A DNA stretch of 64,000 bases from Arenibacter algicola (GTDB taxonomy: Bacteria; Bacteroidota; Bacteroidia; Flavobacteriales; Flavobacteriaceae): positions 2,285,895-2,349,894 of the forward strand of contig NZ_JPOO01000001.1 in the NCBI RefSeq assembly GCF_000733925.1, written 5' to 3'. The position numbers and the translations under genes were made by a program. The first letter of the stretch is position 1, and every line of letters begins with the position of its first letter. Below the pieces are notes generated by a model that was given only the letters and a program-made list of their open reading frames with translations, ran no database searches and was not told the origin of the DNA. Shown here in pieces: positions 1-8,592 of this stretch.

Positions 1-287
1 GCAAAATAAAAGGGAATCCCTATAGCTCCTCCGATTTCCAGGCCCAGGGATTGCGATATTAAACTAAATGCACCGCCACTACCTATTCTAATGTTGGTAG
101 TGATGGAAGATAGGCTAAGGGCCGTAGTCAAGGTAATGGCGACGGACAATAAAACTATGCCCAAGGCTCCCATAACCCCTGCATTGCCAACAACCCAGGG
201 TTGGCGTATATACATAATGACCCCTAATATGGTTAGGGTGGTAGGTGTAAAGACCCCTGCAAAGGTCCCAAAAGTTTTCTTGGTCAT
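1..287 (-). CDS. SLC12-like cation-chloride cotransporter / amino acid permease (N-terminal part)
   Basis: Only the first 95 or so residues are in the window; the gene runs off its left edge. The start is MTKKTFGTFAGVFTPTTLTI. The stretch FGTFAGVFTP, then ILGVIMYIRQPWVVGNAG, is the hallmark first membrane segment of the SLC12 (Na-K-Cl cotransporter) branch of the APC superfamily. A second hydrophobic segment follows (ALGIVLLSVAITLTTALSLS), then the conserved ITTNIRIGSGGAFSLIS stretch. It should be an inner-membrane ion or amino-acid carrier. Substrate cannot be told from this part. The ATG at 285-287 is the natural start because the family begins just before this motif. Confidence 0.8.
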   Translation of the reverse strand, partial: MTKKTFGTFAGVFTPTTLTILGVIMYIRQPWVVGNAGVMGALGIVLLSVAITLTTALSLSSITTNIRIGSGGAFSLISQSLGLEIGGAIGIPFYF

Positions 288-502
288 ACCTATATTCTAT
301 TAAAAGGTCTAAAACGTATTGGTTTAAGGCCTTTACCTACCTATAAGATATTCATTTATTTTTGATTTAGCACAAATTCGGCGGTTTGGTTTTAACATTT
401 TGATGGGCCGAAGATTTGTATGATAATCTATTTACTGCTGAATCAGCATCAATAAATGTCAAAGCCTTAATTTTAGAGTACACTAAAATGGTAAGGTGTT
501 TT

Positions 503-1312
503 TTAAAGTTTGGATACATCAATTTTAAAAAGATCGGCAGCATTCTTCCATAGGATCAGTTCCTTTTTTTCTTCAGGAAGATCCAATTGTTTCATAAAGT
601 TGAGATAGGAGTGCATGTTGGAAATGGGCCAGTCCGTACCGTATAAAAGATACTGGGGATTCCCGGCATAGGTTATCATTTCCTCCAATTCATTTTTCAT
701 GAATCTTTCAAATTTATATGAAAAATTACCCAATACCAGACCAGAAACATCACTATATACATTTTTGTTCTTGTATACTACTTCCATACAGTCTTTGATC
801 CAAGGATTGCCCACATGGCAGATGACAATTTTAAGTTCGGGAAAATCCACGGCTACATCGTCTATATGAATGGGATGGGAGTATTTGATCCTTCCCGTTG
901 GGGAATAGGTGTCGCCGGAATGAAACATAACTGGTATATCGTATTCAACCGCCATATCATAAACTACCTGTAACCTTTTATCATTGGGGTAAAAGGGTTC
1001 GTAGCCTGGGTAAAGTTTAAGACCTTTTATAAGTCCATCATCCAAAAACTCACTTATTTCCCTTAAGTCCCTATGGGTGTAATTCAAATAACTGATCCCT
1101 GCAACCACGCCAAGATTATCACGTCCACTAATGGCTTCCACCACCTTCTTGGTACTGGGTCTATGTTCGTTTACCTTATAGGAAGATAACACCAAAGAAT
1201 AATCTACCTTATTTTCCTGCATGGTTTCTGTTAGCAAGTTGAGGCATTCTTCCAAGGAAACTACCTTGTCTTCATGGTAGTTGTTGATATGTGTATGGAC
1301 GTCTATTATCAT
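503..1312 (-). CDS. Amidohydrolase family protein (TIM-barrel, amidohydrolase 2 type)
   Basis: 269 residues, a metal-dependent hydrolase or decarboxylase of the amidohydrolase_2 group (ACMSD-like). Visible metal and catalytic motifs are DVHTH at residues 4-8, the His in MFHSGD in the middle, ICHVGNPW further on, and GTDWP near the C terminus, whose Asp is the usual catalytic acid. There is no signal peptide, so it is cytoplasmic. It stands alone, with 215 bp to the permease downstream and about 100 bp to a small membrane protein upstream, so no operon partner reveals the substrate. Family assignment is firm; the reaction is unknown. Confidence 0.85.
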   Translation of the reverse strand: MIIDVHTHINNYHEDKVVSLEECLNLLTETMQENKVDYSLVLSSYKVNEHRPSTKKVVEAISGRDNLGVVAGISYLNYTHRDLREISEFLDDGLIKGLKLYPGYEPFYPNDKRLQVVYDMAVEYDIPVMFHSGDTYSPTGRIKYSHPIHIDDVAVDFPELKIVICHVGNPWIKDCMEVVYKNKNVYSDVSGLVLGNFSYKFERFMKNELEEMITYAGNPQYLLYGTDWPISNMHSYLNFMKQLDLPEEKKELILWKNAADLFKIDVSKL

Positions 1313-1419
1313 AAATATTCAGTTTTATGTTTTGTTGGAAAATGATTTTTTTTTCAATGTTTACAAAAGGAGAAGGTTGCTTTTAAACATTTATTAATCA
1401 TTATATATTGGGATCTTTT

Positions 1420-1632
1420 TTATTTGTTCGAATTTTTAGGTTCACTCTTTTCTTGATTCTTTTTATTATCGTGAATTGTAATTACCATGGCAAGGATCAA
1501 TAAGACTAATGATATGACCCGTCCCCAAAATCGAAAATCCATTTGGTCCCAGGAGTTGATAAAGCTTACAATGATCCATATAGCACTTGTAATTATTAAG
1601 AGTAGGGGATAATTTATTTTTCCCATTGGCAT
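1420..1632 (-). CDS. Small two-helix membrane protein, unknown function
   Basis: 70 residues. Two hydrophobic segments (about residues 8-25 and 35-53) flank a short loop, and the tail is highly charged (NKKNQEKSEPKNSNK), so it is probably a small inner-membrane protein with a cytoplasmic tail. It lies 25 bp downstream of the VOC-family gene on the same strand and may be cotranscribed with it. I do not recognise the family. Confidence 0.55.
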   Translation of the reverse strand: MPMGKINYPLLLIITSAIWIIVSFINSWDQMDFRFWGRVISLVLLILAMVITIHDNKKNQEKSEPKNSNK

Positions 1633-1657
1633 ATTAATTTTTATTGGTATTCTGCTG

Positions 1658-2329
1658 CTAAGGGCCAGTGACCTTTATACTTTCATTTTTGAAATCCACA
1701 TGGTATTGTTTGCCTTTTTCCTGCATTAGCAGTTTAAAATTGGATGCAAAGGCTTTGTCATTGGTGGGATACCATTTTTTATGATCCTTATTAATACAAA
1801 TGAACAATCCGTTTTCATCTCCAATAGCACAAAAATTACCAAAACCTCCGTCGTAGATCTCAATTCCCATAGCATTCCTTAAGATACTAAATTCGCTTTC
1901 AATATCCCTTGTTGGGACACCAATCTCGGATATTTCCAGAAATTGTTCCGGTCCAAAATTCTGGTCCGATTCATTCTTTAGGTTTTTACGCGCTATTAGT
2001 TCCACAATATTTTTGTCGTGGTCATAAAAATAGATGGCTTTGGCATTCCAGGCCCTAAAGTCTATAATTTCATCTTGTTCATCCTTTAATATAGTAATTC
2101 TGGACTTTAGCCATTGCAATGCTTCTTCCTCTTTATTGGCGGGAATATTGATAGCGAAATGATATGGGGTAGCCTCTTTTTTTTGTTCAAATTGCAGTAG
2201 GGAATTACCAATATGAAAAGAAACATTTTTTGGAGATTTCTTCACTATTTCCAACCCCAAGACTTGGGAGTAAAACTCGGTTTGCCCATCAATATTGGAA
2301 GTATATAGTGTCAATTCCTGGATCTTCAT
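1658..2329 (-). CDS. VOC-superfamily (glyoxalase/dioxygenase-like) protein
   Basis: 223 residues that form two VOC-type halves. Residues 1-115 begin with MKIQELTLYTSNIDGQTEFY and end with AIYFYDHDKNIVELIARK, the classic beta-alpha-beta-beta-beta module. Residues 130-190 hold a second, degenerate module (ISEIGVPTRDIESEFSILRN, then FCAIGDENGLFICI). Candidate metal ligands are the Glu in IVELI and a His in the first half. It could be a glyoxalase, a ring-cleaving dioxygenase or a non-enzymatic binding protein; the sequence does not decide. Confidence 0.75.
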   Translation of the reverse strand: MKIQELTLYTSNIDGQTEFYSQVLGLEIVKKSPKNVSFHIGNSLLQFEQKKEATPYHFAINIPANKEEEALQWLKSRITILKDEQDEIIDFRAWNAKAIYFYDHDKNIVELIARKNLKNESDQNFGPEQFLEISEIGVPTRDIESEFSILRNAMGIEIYDGGFGNFCAIGDENGLFICINKDHKKWYPTNDKAFASNFKLLMQEKGKQYHVDFKNESIKVTGP

Positions 2330-2445
2330 TCTTAGGTAATCATAGTTGGCAAAATTATTTGATAATAGATCAAACCACTGCTTTGTCTAAGATAACAAAT
2401 CTTGAACATTCCTTTGATAATATAGGCTAAGGAAAATAAGGGAAG

Positions 2446-2988
2446 CTAATTACAAATACTGCAGTTGGAATCCCCAATGAGTTTGCCTTCATTGTTTAAT
2501 TCAAATTTACAGCAAGCATTAAAATTATGGACAAGAAGTGATTTTGCGCGTCTAATTCTTGCTTTAACGTTGGCCAGGCTAATGTTCAGCACTTGTGCTG
2601 CTTGATTTTGGGTCTGGCCCTTCAGGTAAACCAATTGAACCACTTCTTTATACTGCTTGGGTAAATTGGTTACAAAACGATCAAAACAGCAGAAATCCTG
2701 ATTGCTGTCCTGATGGGATGAAATATCATAGGAAGGTATAGGTATTGTTTTGGCAGCAAGGTGGTAATGATTGGAAATTTCATTCCTAACAATAGTAAAT
2801 ACCCAAGCCCTTACTTTAGTTCTGTCTTTTAAGGAAGCAATGTTTTGATGGATTTTTAGAAAGACATTTTGGATTATTTCCCTTGTGGCTTCCTCATCTT
2901 TCACTTTTTTTAAAGCAAAAAAGTAGATTTCACTGTGGTGCTTTCTCCAAATGTCTGCCGTTTCAATCTTCATATCTTTAAGATACAA
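2446..2988 (-). CDS. RNA polymerase sigma factor, SigZ-type ECF
   Basis: 180 residues. Region 2 (about 10-75) includes EIIQNVFLKIHQNI and KVRAWVFTIVRNEISNHY. Region 4 (about 110-155) has LPKQYKEVVQLVYLKGQTQNQAAQVLNISLANVKARI, a clear helix-turn-helix. The C-terminal tail is rich in cysteine (NACCKFELNNEGKLIGDSNCSICN), a feature of the SigZ family that could bind metal or sense redox state. A second Met at residue 6 (MKIETADIW) is an equally good start. The gene lies 27 bp downstream of a 37-residue Cys-rich protein and is probably cotranscribed with it. No separate anti-sigma gene is visible next to it. Confidence 0.85.
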   Translation of the reverse strand: MYLKDMKIETADIWRKHHSEIYFFALKKVKDEEATREIIQNVFLKIHQNIASLKDRTKVRAWVFTIVRNEISNHYHLAAKTIPIPSYDISSHQDSNQDFCCFDRFVTNLPKQYKEVVQLVYLKGQTQNQAAQVLNISLANVKARIRRAKSLLVHNFNACCKFELNNEGKLIGDSNCSICN

Positions 2989-3015
2989 GTTTGGCCTTGA
3001 AAGACCAACCTTTTT

Positions 3016-3129
3016 TTAACAACATTCACATTTATTGCAATCGCATTTGTTGCAAGGACAGTTTTTTTCCAAACAGTTTACACAATTACATTTGTTGCAT
3101 TCACATTGGGTACATTTACAAGTATTCAT
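3016..3129 (-). CDS. 37-residue cysteine-rich, metallothionein-like small protein
   Basis: A short open frame starts MNTCKCTQCECNKCNC and ends NKCECC. It has 14 cysteines in 37 residues, at positions 4, 6, 9, 11, 14, 16, 19, 24, 26, 29, 31, 34, 36 and 37, forming repeated CxC and CxxC pairs. Asn, Lys and acidic residues fill the gaps, and there are no aromatic or His residues. That is how small metal-thiolate proteins look. Similarity to a named metallothionein family cannot be claimed by eye. It lies 27 bp upstream of the SigZ-type gene on the same strand, whose own C terminus is Cys-rich. The regular pattern argues strongly against chance. Confidence 0.7.
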   Translation of the reverse strand: MNTCKCTQCECNKCNCVNCLEKNCPCNKCDCNKCECC

Positions 3130-3504
3130 GTTATAAGGATTTAAAGTTTATTAAGGAGACTAACTCTTGCCTAAAAGGATACAAAAAAATGAATGTTTTT
3201 TGTACATTATTTCTGCATGTGGAAAATTAGTGGTTTATTAGTGAACCTCAATTTTGAGAAGTCGGTAAGACGCACTGAAAATTGCAAGTTGAACTAATCC
3301 CGCCATTTTCGGCGGGATCTAGGTTCAATACCTCTACCCTTGGGTCGGTTCCTATTATTGGGTTCAGGGCCTGCCTTTGTCGGTAGACAGGCTTGCCCTG
3401 AGGTTTAATAACTTTTGTTCTTTACAGGAATGCTCTCTAGAAATTTATTTCAGCATTTGGCCCACTTTCTTTGGACATACAGCCATAAACAGTAAAGCCA
3501 AAAC
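3130..3504. repeat. Intergenic region with two palindromes
   Basis: 375 bp without a convincing gene. A perfect 7-bp-arm hairpin lies at 3298-3317 (TCCCGCC / GGCGGGA). A longer imperfect hairpin at 3365-3400 has arms CAGGGC / GCCCTG with an inner CCTGCC / GACAGG. The second resembles other CCTGCC-type palindromes at 12281-12305 and 34873-34895, so it is probably a dispersed repeat. The promoter of the Cys-rich protein and sigma factor should lie in its left part. Confidence 0.5.
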
Positions 3505-4620
3505 TCAGAATATTTTCTGTGTTAATCCCTTTGGTTGCAAGGAATCACTGGTAATCACTTCAAAGTCTATTATGCCCAAAACCAGTTCTTCCTGTGTAAG
3601 CACCTCTACTTTCCACAAACCTTCCACTAAATTGTTTTTAAAGGTATAACCGCGATAACCGCCATCGCGGCCTCCGGTAATGTCATAGCCGATATCCTCA
3701 ATAATTTCCCATTCCCGGGTGGCATCATTAAACCATTTCCAGCGATGAAATACCGATTTCTTTAAACTGGTAGGGGCAAATATGGACGAAAAAACATAGA
3801 CATCTTCATTGGGCTTCTGTATAAATTTTAATCGATGCTTTCTCCAAAATACATACCATTCATCAGTTTCATAGGTAACAAGGTAGTTGTTGTTTTCTAC
3901 CTTTACTTGATGGGCAACAATACCATTGCTCAGGGCAAGAGGTACTGGAGGGATAAGTCTAAAAAAATAGAATATATTGATCATAAGGTAAATGGAAAAC
4001 ACTATTCCGATGAGTTTCCCAAGATGTATTTCCAATCTTGTACTGGGACTTGCACGATAAATAAGAGTGATTAACGCCAAGGTTGAAAATAAACTCAGGA
4101 GACCCGAGAATATAAAAATATCGGGACTCATTTCCTTGATCAACACAGGAACCATAAAGGTGAAGAAGGTATAACTGATAAAGAAATATACGCTGAACTG
4201 TAAGTACTTATTGGATATTCTTTTTTTTAAAATTTCATTGGCAAATAATAAGACGAGGAGAATGATTAGGAAGAAAACGGTTTTGGACATGGATACGCTA
4301 CGCGAGTAATAAATTACGTAGGCACTGGACAGTCCGCCGAAGAAAAATTGAATGGCCAAAGGATAATATTCTTTGAACTTTTCGAGTATGGTATTGTTCC
4401 ATTTGCCATCATCAGCAAGGTTATAGAGGTATAGTGTAATGGTCAAGGAGGTCATATGCAGGCACAGTACGCTTAGGTCATATAGCCTGTCTATGCGCCC
4501 TAAGGTAAGGGTGTCAAATATGAATCCGCCAATGAAAAATAGGATGGGAGCATATTTTTCATGTTTTCTTATGAACCCTCGCAATCGGCTATTCCTAAAC
4601 TGTACCAAGCTTCTTTTCAT
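3505..4620 (-). CDS. DUF2914 domain membrane protein
   Basis: 371 residues. The N-terminal two-thirds hold about seven hydrophobic segments (starting around residue 25 with APILFFIGGFIFDTLTLGR). The C-terminal third, from about 245, is the DUF2914 domain: GIVAHQVKVENNNYLVTYET, FSSIFAPTSLKKSVFHRWKW and GLWKVEVLTQEELVLGIIDF. In known members the soluble domain follows the membrane part in the same way. Function is not established. It stands alone; the nearest upstream gene (GH88/105) ends 124 bp away on the same strand. Confidence 0.8.
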   Translation of the reverse strand: MKRSLVQFRNSRLRGFIRKHEKYAPILFFIGGFIFDTLTLGRIDRLYDLSVLCLHMTSLTITLYLYNLADDGKWNNTILEKFKEYYPLAIQFFFGGLSSAYVIYYSRSVSMSKTVFFLIILLVLLFANEILKKRISNKYLQFSVYFFISYTFFTFMVPVLIKEMSPDIFIFSGLLSLFSTLALITLIYRASPSTRLEIHLGKLIGIVFSIYLMINIFYFFRLIPPVPLALSNGIVAHQVKVENNNYLVTYETDEWYVFWRKHRLKFIQKPNEDVYVFSSIFAPTSLKKSVFHRWKWFNDATREWEIIEDIGYDITGGRDGGYRGYTFKNNLVEGLWKVEVLTQEELVLGIIDFEVITSDSLQPKGLTQKIF

Positions 4621-4744
4621 CGCATTGTTAAGTGCCTAAAATTATATCATTAAAAGGCATTGCAATGACCCGTATCAACAAGTTTTTGCTTCTACTACTT
4701 TTAGGGTTAATGTAAATAAATTTTAAGATATAATTACTGGTGCC

Positions 4745-5857
4745 TTATTTTCCCCCGTACAACTTGTAAACTTCAGAACCGGCGCTTAGAAATGCTCCCG
4801 TACCATAAACTTCCGTTTTGTCGGCCCAGGCCTTCCCTGGTGCGGCTCCAATAGGCTGAACATAGCCCAACATGCCTTCGTTGGTAACATGGCCCACCAA
4901 GGCGTTCCATCCTTTTTTTACAGCAGGGGTATAGGCGGCTTTATCCAATATTCCCTGGTTTATGCCCCAGGCCAAACCGTATACATTAAAAGCGGTTCCA
5001 CTGGTTTCCGGAGTAGGGTAAAATTTCTGCCCCAATAAACTCATGGCCCAATGGCCTTCGGGAGTTTGTATTTCCAGCAATTTGGCAGCCATTTTTTTGT
5101 AAATGTTCAGGAAATATTTGTATTCCTTGCTCTGCGGATCCAATTCGTTCATGACATTAACGAGTCCGGCAAATACCCAGCCGTTACCCCTTGCCCAAAA
5201 TATTTTGGTACCGTTGTCCAATTTGCCCATATAACTTTCGTCCCTGTAGTAAAGGCTTTCCTTTTTATCGAACAGGAAATCGGTAGTGGCCTTGAATTCC
5301 GTCATCATGAAATCGAGATATTTTTTTTCACCTGTAACATTGTACAATTTTGCCCAGACAGGTGGAGACATGAAAAGGGCATCGCACCAATTCCAACGGT
5401 CCTGGTGATAGGGAGTTTTCCAATGAAGGGAGCTTAGAGAAGGATGGTACATGATAAAATTGAATTGTTCTTTGGTGGGTTCTATCATTTGCTTGTCCTG
5501 ATATTTTCTATACAGATCAATATATAACTGACCAACGGTATGATCATCTGCATGGTATTTTCTACGGTGTAATTGCCATTCATGCTTTTGTCCAATGTCT
5601 TTTAGCCACTCATAATATTTGTCATTATCTGCCAAAGCCGCCCATTTTACCATACCTACATACAAGGCACCATTGGTCCAGTCCAATGGGTGGTGCGGCT
5701 TATCATGTCCGCTGTAGAGCCCTTCGTAATTGTCTATCTGCCAGTCGGCCACTTTCTCCATGACCTGTAGAACTTCAGTCGGCTGTATATCCTGGGCTAG
5801 TGTAAGGGTGGTAAACGCAAATACTAAAAACGATGTAAAAATGGTTGCTCTTCTCAT
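4745..5857 (-). CDS. Glycoside hydrolase family 88/105 (unsaturated glycuronyl hydrolase)
   Basis: 370 residues with a signal peptide (MRRATIFTSFLVFAFTTLTLAQ, likely cut after AQ), so periplasmic or secreted. The (alpha/alpha)6-barrel family removes unsaturated uronic residues left by polysaccharide lyases. Recognisable stretches are DWTNGALYVGMVKWA near residue 60, WNWCDALFMSPPVWAKL near 150, FWARGNGWVFAGLVNVM near 220 and ETSGTAFNVYGLAWGI near 290. The RGNGW and NGALYVG patterns favour the YteR-like GH105 side. No lyase or SusC/SusD pair is nearby, so the substrate (pectin-like or ulvan-like) is unknown. Confidence 0.85.
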   Translation of the reverse strand: MRRATIFTSFLVFAFTTLTLAQDIQPTEVLQVMEKVADWQIDNYEGLYSGHDKPHHPLDWTNGALYVGMVKWAALADNDKYYEWLKDIGQKHEWQLHRRKYHADDHTVGQLYIDLYRKYQDKQMIEPTKEQFNFIMYHPSLSSLHWKTPYHQDRWNWCDALFMSPPVWAKLYNVTGEKKYLDFMMTEFKATTDFLFDKKESLYYRDESYMGKLDNGTKIFWARGNGWVFAGLVNVMNELDPQSKEYKYFLNIYKKMAAKLLEIQTPEGHWAMSLLGQKFYPTPETSGTAFNVYGLAWGINQGILDKAAYTPAVKKGWNALVGHVTNEGMLGYVQPIGAAPGKAWADKTEVYGTGAFLSAGSEVYKLYGGK

Positions 5858-6125
5858 TGTTGGTTTAAATTTTTATAGTTGATCATTGGTGCTTTAGAAT
5901 AGTAAAAGGCTTCCAATTTAGCATATCCAATGGCTCTGGATATTCAGGGAAACCTATTATAACTGATATCAGTCATCAATAATAGTAAATATTTAGTTAA
6001 AATCTTTTTAATTAAATGATTAATATGTCGGTAAAATGATAATGATACAATTTTAGGTAAAATATGGTCCAGACATTAAGGGAGGGAATAGGGCAGGGCA
6101 CCAACCATTGAAGCTAGGGAGCCTG

Positions 6126-6527
6126 CTATTTGGACTTATGGGCTAGGGCTGTTAAAACAGACATTGCCTTTTCGGAATCCTTTGTATCCACAAAAATATG
6201 GTCGTGATAATAGCCGGCTATTACATTACAGCTTATATCATTTTTGGCCAATGCTGTAGAAAACACTGCAGTAAGACCTACTGCTTCCAATGAGGAATGA
6301 ATTCTTAAGGTAATCCAAGAGGCCACATAATCATAGGGTAGTTTTAAGTGGTCCGCTTTGCTCTTTTCGATTACTACAGTAGTTCCTTCCTTTTCCTTTA
6401 ATTCACAAAGAGTATCCTTTCTTTTAATATCATCCGTGTTTGGTACTGTAGAAAATACGTATTCCCCTGGGTTCAGTTCAGGGGACATTTCCTGTATTAA
6501 TTTGGATATGTTGGTTTCCCCACTCAT
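6126..6527 (-). CDS. ACT-domain protein
   Basis: 133 residues, cytoplasmic. The N-terminal half carries the pattern LNPGEYVFSTVP and the C-terminal half an ACT-like fold (WITLRIHSSLEAVGLTAVFSTALAKNDISCNVIAGYYHDHIFV). This matches the small stand-alone ACT proteins of the COG3602 type, presumed ligand-binding regulators of unknown ligand. It lies 24 bp downstream of the Gfo/Idh/MocA gene on the same strand, so the two probably form an operon. Confidence 0.75.
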   Translation of the reverse strand: MSGETNISKLIQEMSPELNPGEYVFSTVPNTDDIKRKDTLCELKEKEGTTVVIEKSKADHLKLPYDYVASWITLRIHSSLEAVGLTAVFSTALAKNDISCNVIAGYYHDHIFVDTKDSEKAMSVLTALAHKSK

Positions 6528-6551
6528 TTAATTAGTCATACTTAATATAGA

Positions 6552-7721
6552 TCAAACATTGAGTTTATGAGCCATTTTTTGACCCTTCAGCGCCAATTCC
6601 GTAGCAAGGAAACAATGTTCCTGTGTCATGGCTGTTTCGGTACGGTGAACTACATCGTTTACCAATTGTTCGCCATAGGGCATATAGATATTGGAGCAAT
6701 CGTAATATTTGGTTTCTTTTTGGTTTACTAAAAATAGGTGATTACCCCCCTCTTTGCCTGCAATGTCGATGTATTTTCGCATTTCAATATAGCCATCCGT
6801 ACCCAGAATAAAGGTACGCCCATCTCCCCAAGTGCCTAGTCCCTCCGGTGTAAACCAGTCGATTCTGATGTATCCGGTAGCGTGTGCACTTCTTACGCTC
6901 ATGTCACCAAAATCCTGGTATACGGGATTGTCGGAGTTCTTAAAATTTCCTATTTGGGAAAAATTGACATCCGCTTGTTTGGAGTTGGTGTAGAATAGAA
7001 ATTGATCACATTGGTGCGAGCCTATGTCACATAGAATACCTCCTGCTTTTTCGGGGTCGAAAAACCAGTCGGGACGCGATTCGGGTCGCATTCGGTGCGG
7101 TCCCAGCCCTATAGTTTGTACCACCTTTCCTATGGCTCCGGCACTGACCAATTCCCCGGCTTTTACAGAGGCCGGATTACCTAAACGTTCACTATACACT
7201 ATGGAATAAATGCGCTGCGTTTCCTTTTGTACTTTTTTTACTTCCTTCAATTGTTCCAAAGTAAGAATGCCAGGTTTGTCCGCCATAAAATCCTTTCCGG
7301 ACTGCATTACTCGAATGCCTATCGGAGCCCTTTCTATCGGAATGGCAGCGCTGGCCACCAGCTGGATTGAATTGTCCTCAATAATTTCATTTTCGCTTTT
7401 TGCAATTTTTGCCTTGGGGTAGCGCTTGGTGAATTGCTGCAACAATTCGGGCTCCTTGGCATAAACGGCTACCAGACTTCCACCACCGTTGATTAGAGAA
7501 TCTACCATACCATAAATATGGCCATGGTTTAACCCTATTACGGAAAACCTAATGGATTCTTTGGTGTTGGAAGGCTTATTGGGCTGCAATATAATTTCTT
7601 CAGGCCTAGAGGTATTATGTAGGTTGTGGCCAAAAATGTGGGTCGGGACCATAGCGGTGGCGGTTATTCCGGCTAAGGAGGCAAAGGATTGGCCTATAAA
7701 TTTACGTCTGTTGGATGGCAT
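6552..7721 (-). CDS. Gfo/Idh/MocA-family oxidoreductase with Tat-like leader
   Basis: 389 residues. The N terminus (NRRKFIGQSFASLAGITATAM) is a twin-arginine type leader, suggesting export. The Rossmann part begins IRFSVIGLNHGHIYGMVDSL. The characteristic DKPG motif is at about 150 (KDFMADKPGILTLEQLKEV) in place of the usual EKP, and GGILCDIGSHQCDQFLF near 230 is the substrate-side GGxxxDxGxH motif with its catalytic His. The family uses NAD(P) to oxidise or reduce sugars and related polyols. The close GH88/105 gene suggests sugar metabolism, but that is inference. Confidence 0.85.
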   Translation of the reverse strand: MPSNRRKFIGQSFASLAGITATAMVPTHIFGHNLHNTSRPEEIILQPNKPSNTKESIRFSVIGLNHGHIYGMVDSLINGGGSLVAVYAKEPELLQQFTKRYPKAKIAKSENEIIEDNSIQLVASAAIPIERAPIGIRVMQSGKDFMADKPGILTLEQLKEVKKVQKETQRIYSIVYSERLGNPASVKAGELVSAGAIGKVVQTIGLGPHRMRPESRPDWFFDPEKAGGILCDIGSHQCDQFLFYTNSKQADVNFSQIGNFKNSDNPVYQDFGDMSVRSAHATGYIRIDWFTPEGLGTWGDGRTFILGTDGYIEMRKYIDIAGKEGGNHLFLVNQKETKYYDCSNIYMPYGEQLVNDVVHRTETAMTQEHCFLATELALKGQKMAHKLNV

Positions 7722-7898
7722 TTGTTTCGGTTTTTTGTGTTACGTAATATAGCAATAATCTTTCATTTTTGGCAGTAAATGGGAATGCTAATACTCACTG
7801 GAATACCCACTTGTTCTTTTTAAGTTGACCATTTAAAATTGTAGAATATAAAGTTTTATAGCTTATTTATACTTTAATTGCATCCAAATCCCTTTGAA

Positions 7899-8471
7899 TT
7901 AGACCCTTAATCTACCGCGGAACCCTCTGGCGGCATAATAGGAATCGGCCCCATTGTGATAAACAAAAACATGACCGTACCTATAATCGGCAAACAGTGC
8001 CCCTCCAAGTAATCGAATATCGGACGGAGTCTGAATCCAACTAGATGTTTTTGTATCGAACTTCCCCAATTTTTGTAGTTTTCTATAGTCCTCTTCGGTC
8101 ATTAAATCTACTCCCATGGCCAAGGCCATAGAAATGGCATTGTGTTTGGGTTTGAACTTTTTCCTAGATTCCAGTGCCTCCTGGTCATAGCAGGCACTTC
8201 TTCTTCCCGCAGGGCTTTCCGCCGAACAATCAAAAAAGATATATGCACCACTTTCCACATCAAAATCGACCACATCCGGTTCCCCTCCGGTCTTTTCCAT
8301 TTCGTTTAGGGACCATAATTTTTCAGGATTGTAATTAAATTTATTCTCTATAGCATTCCATTCAAGACCTTTATGCCTATTCATGTTCTGGTTGAATCTG
8401 GTTTTTAAAACTTCCAGAATAGCGGCCTGTTCCTTTGTGGTTAATTTAGTTATAATCATAAATGAACTCAT
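7899..8471 (-). CDS. DUF4256 family protein
   Basis: 190 residues, cytoplasmic. The start reads MSSFMIITKLTTKEQAAILEVLKTRF; Met5 may be the true start. Conserved-looking blocks are GGEPDVVDFD, YIFFDCSAESPAGRRSACYD, AMGVDLMTEEDYR and LGGALFADYRYGHVFVYHNGADSYYAARGFRG, which is the DUF4256 signature. The family has no assigned activity. Single-gene unit with a 177-bp gap downstream. Confidence 0.8.
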   Translation of the reverse strand: MSSFMIITKLTTKEQAAILEVLKTRFNQNMNRHKGLEWNAIENKFNYNPEKLWSLNEMEKTGGEPDVVDFDVESGAYIFFDCSAESPAGRRSACYDQEALESRKKFKPKHNAISMALAMGVDLMTEEDYRKLQKLGKFDTKTSSWIQTPSDIRLLGGALFADYRYGHVFVYHNGADSYYAARGFRGRLRV

Positions 8472-8592
8472 TTTTTATTGTCTGTGGCCATATAGGAGTC
8501 AGTACTCCTTTTCATCCAGAATAAAATTAACCCATCTATATGAATTAGGGGGAGTTTGTTATAGATTTTCATACGCGTGCTTTTAGCAAAGC

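Noticed and set aside
2991..3230. 79-residue plus-strand frame
   Set aside because: It is the antisense of the Cys-rich minus-strand protein and of the start of the upstream region; the Cys pattern on the minus strand is far more regular.
5051..5437. 128-residue plus-strand frame inside the GH88/105 gene
   Set aside because: It is antisense to a gene with clear family motifs and has no family resemblance itself.
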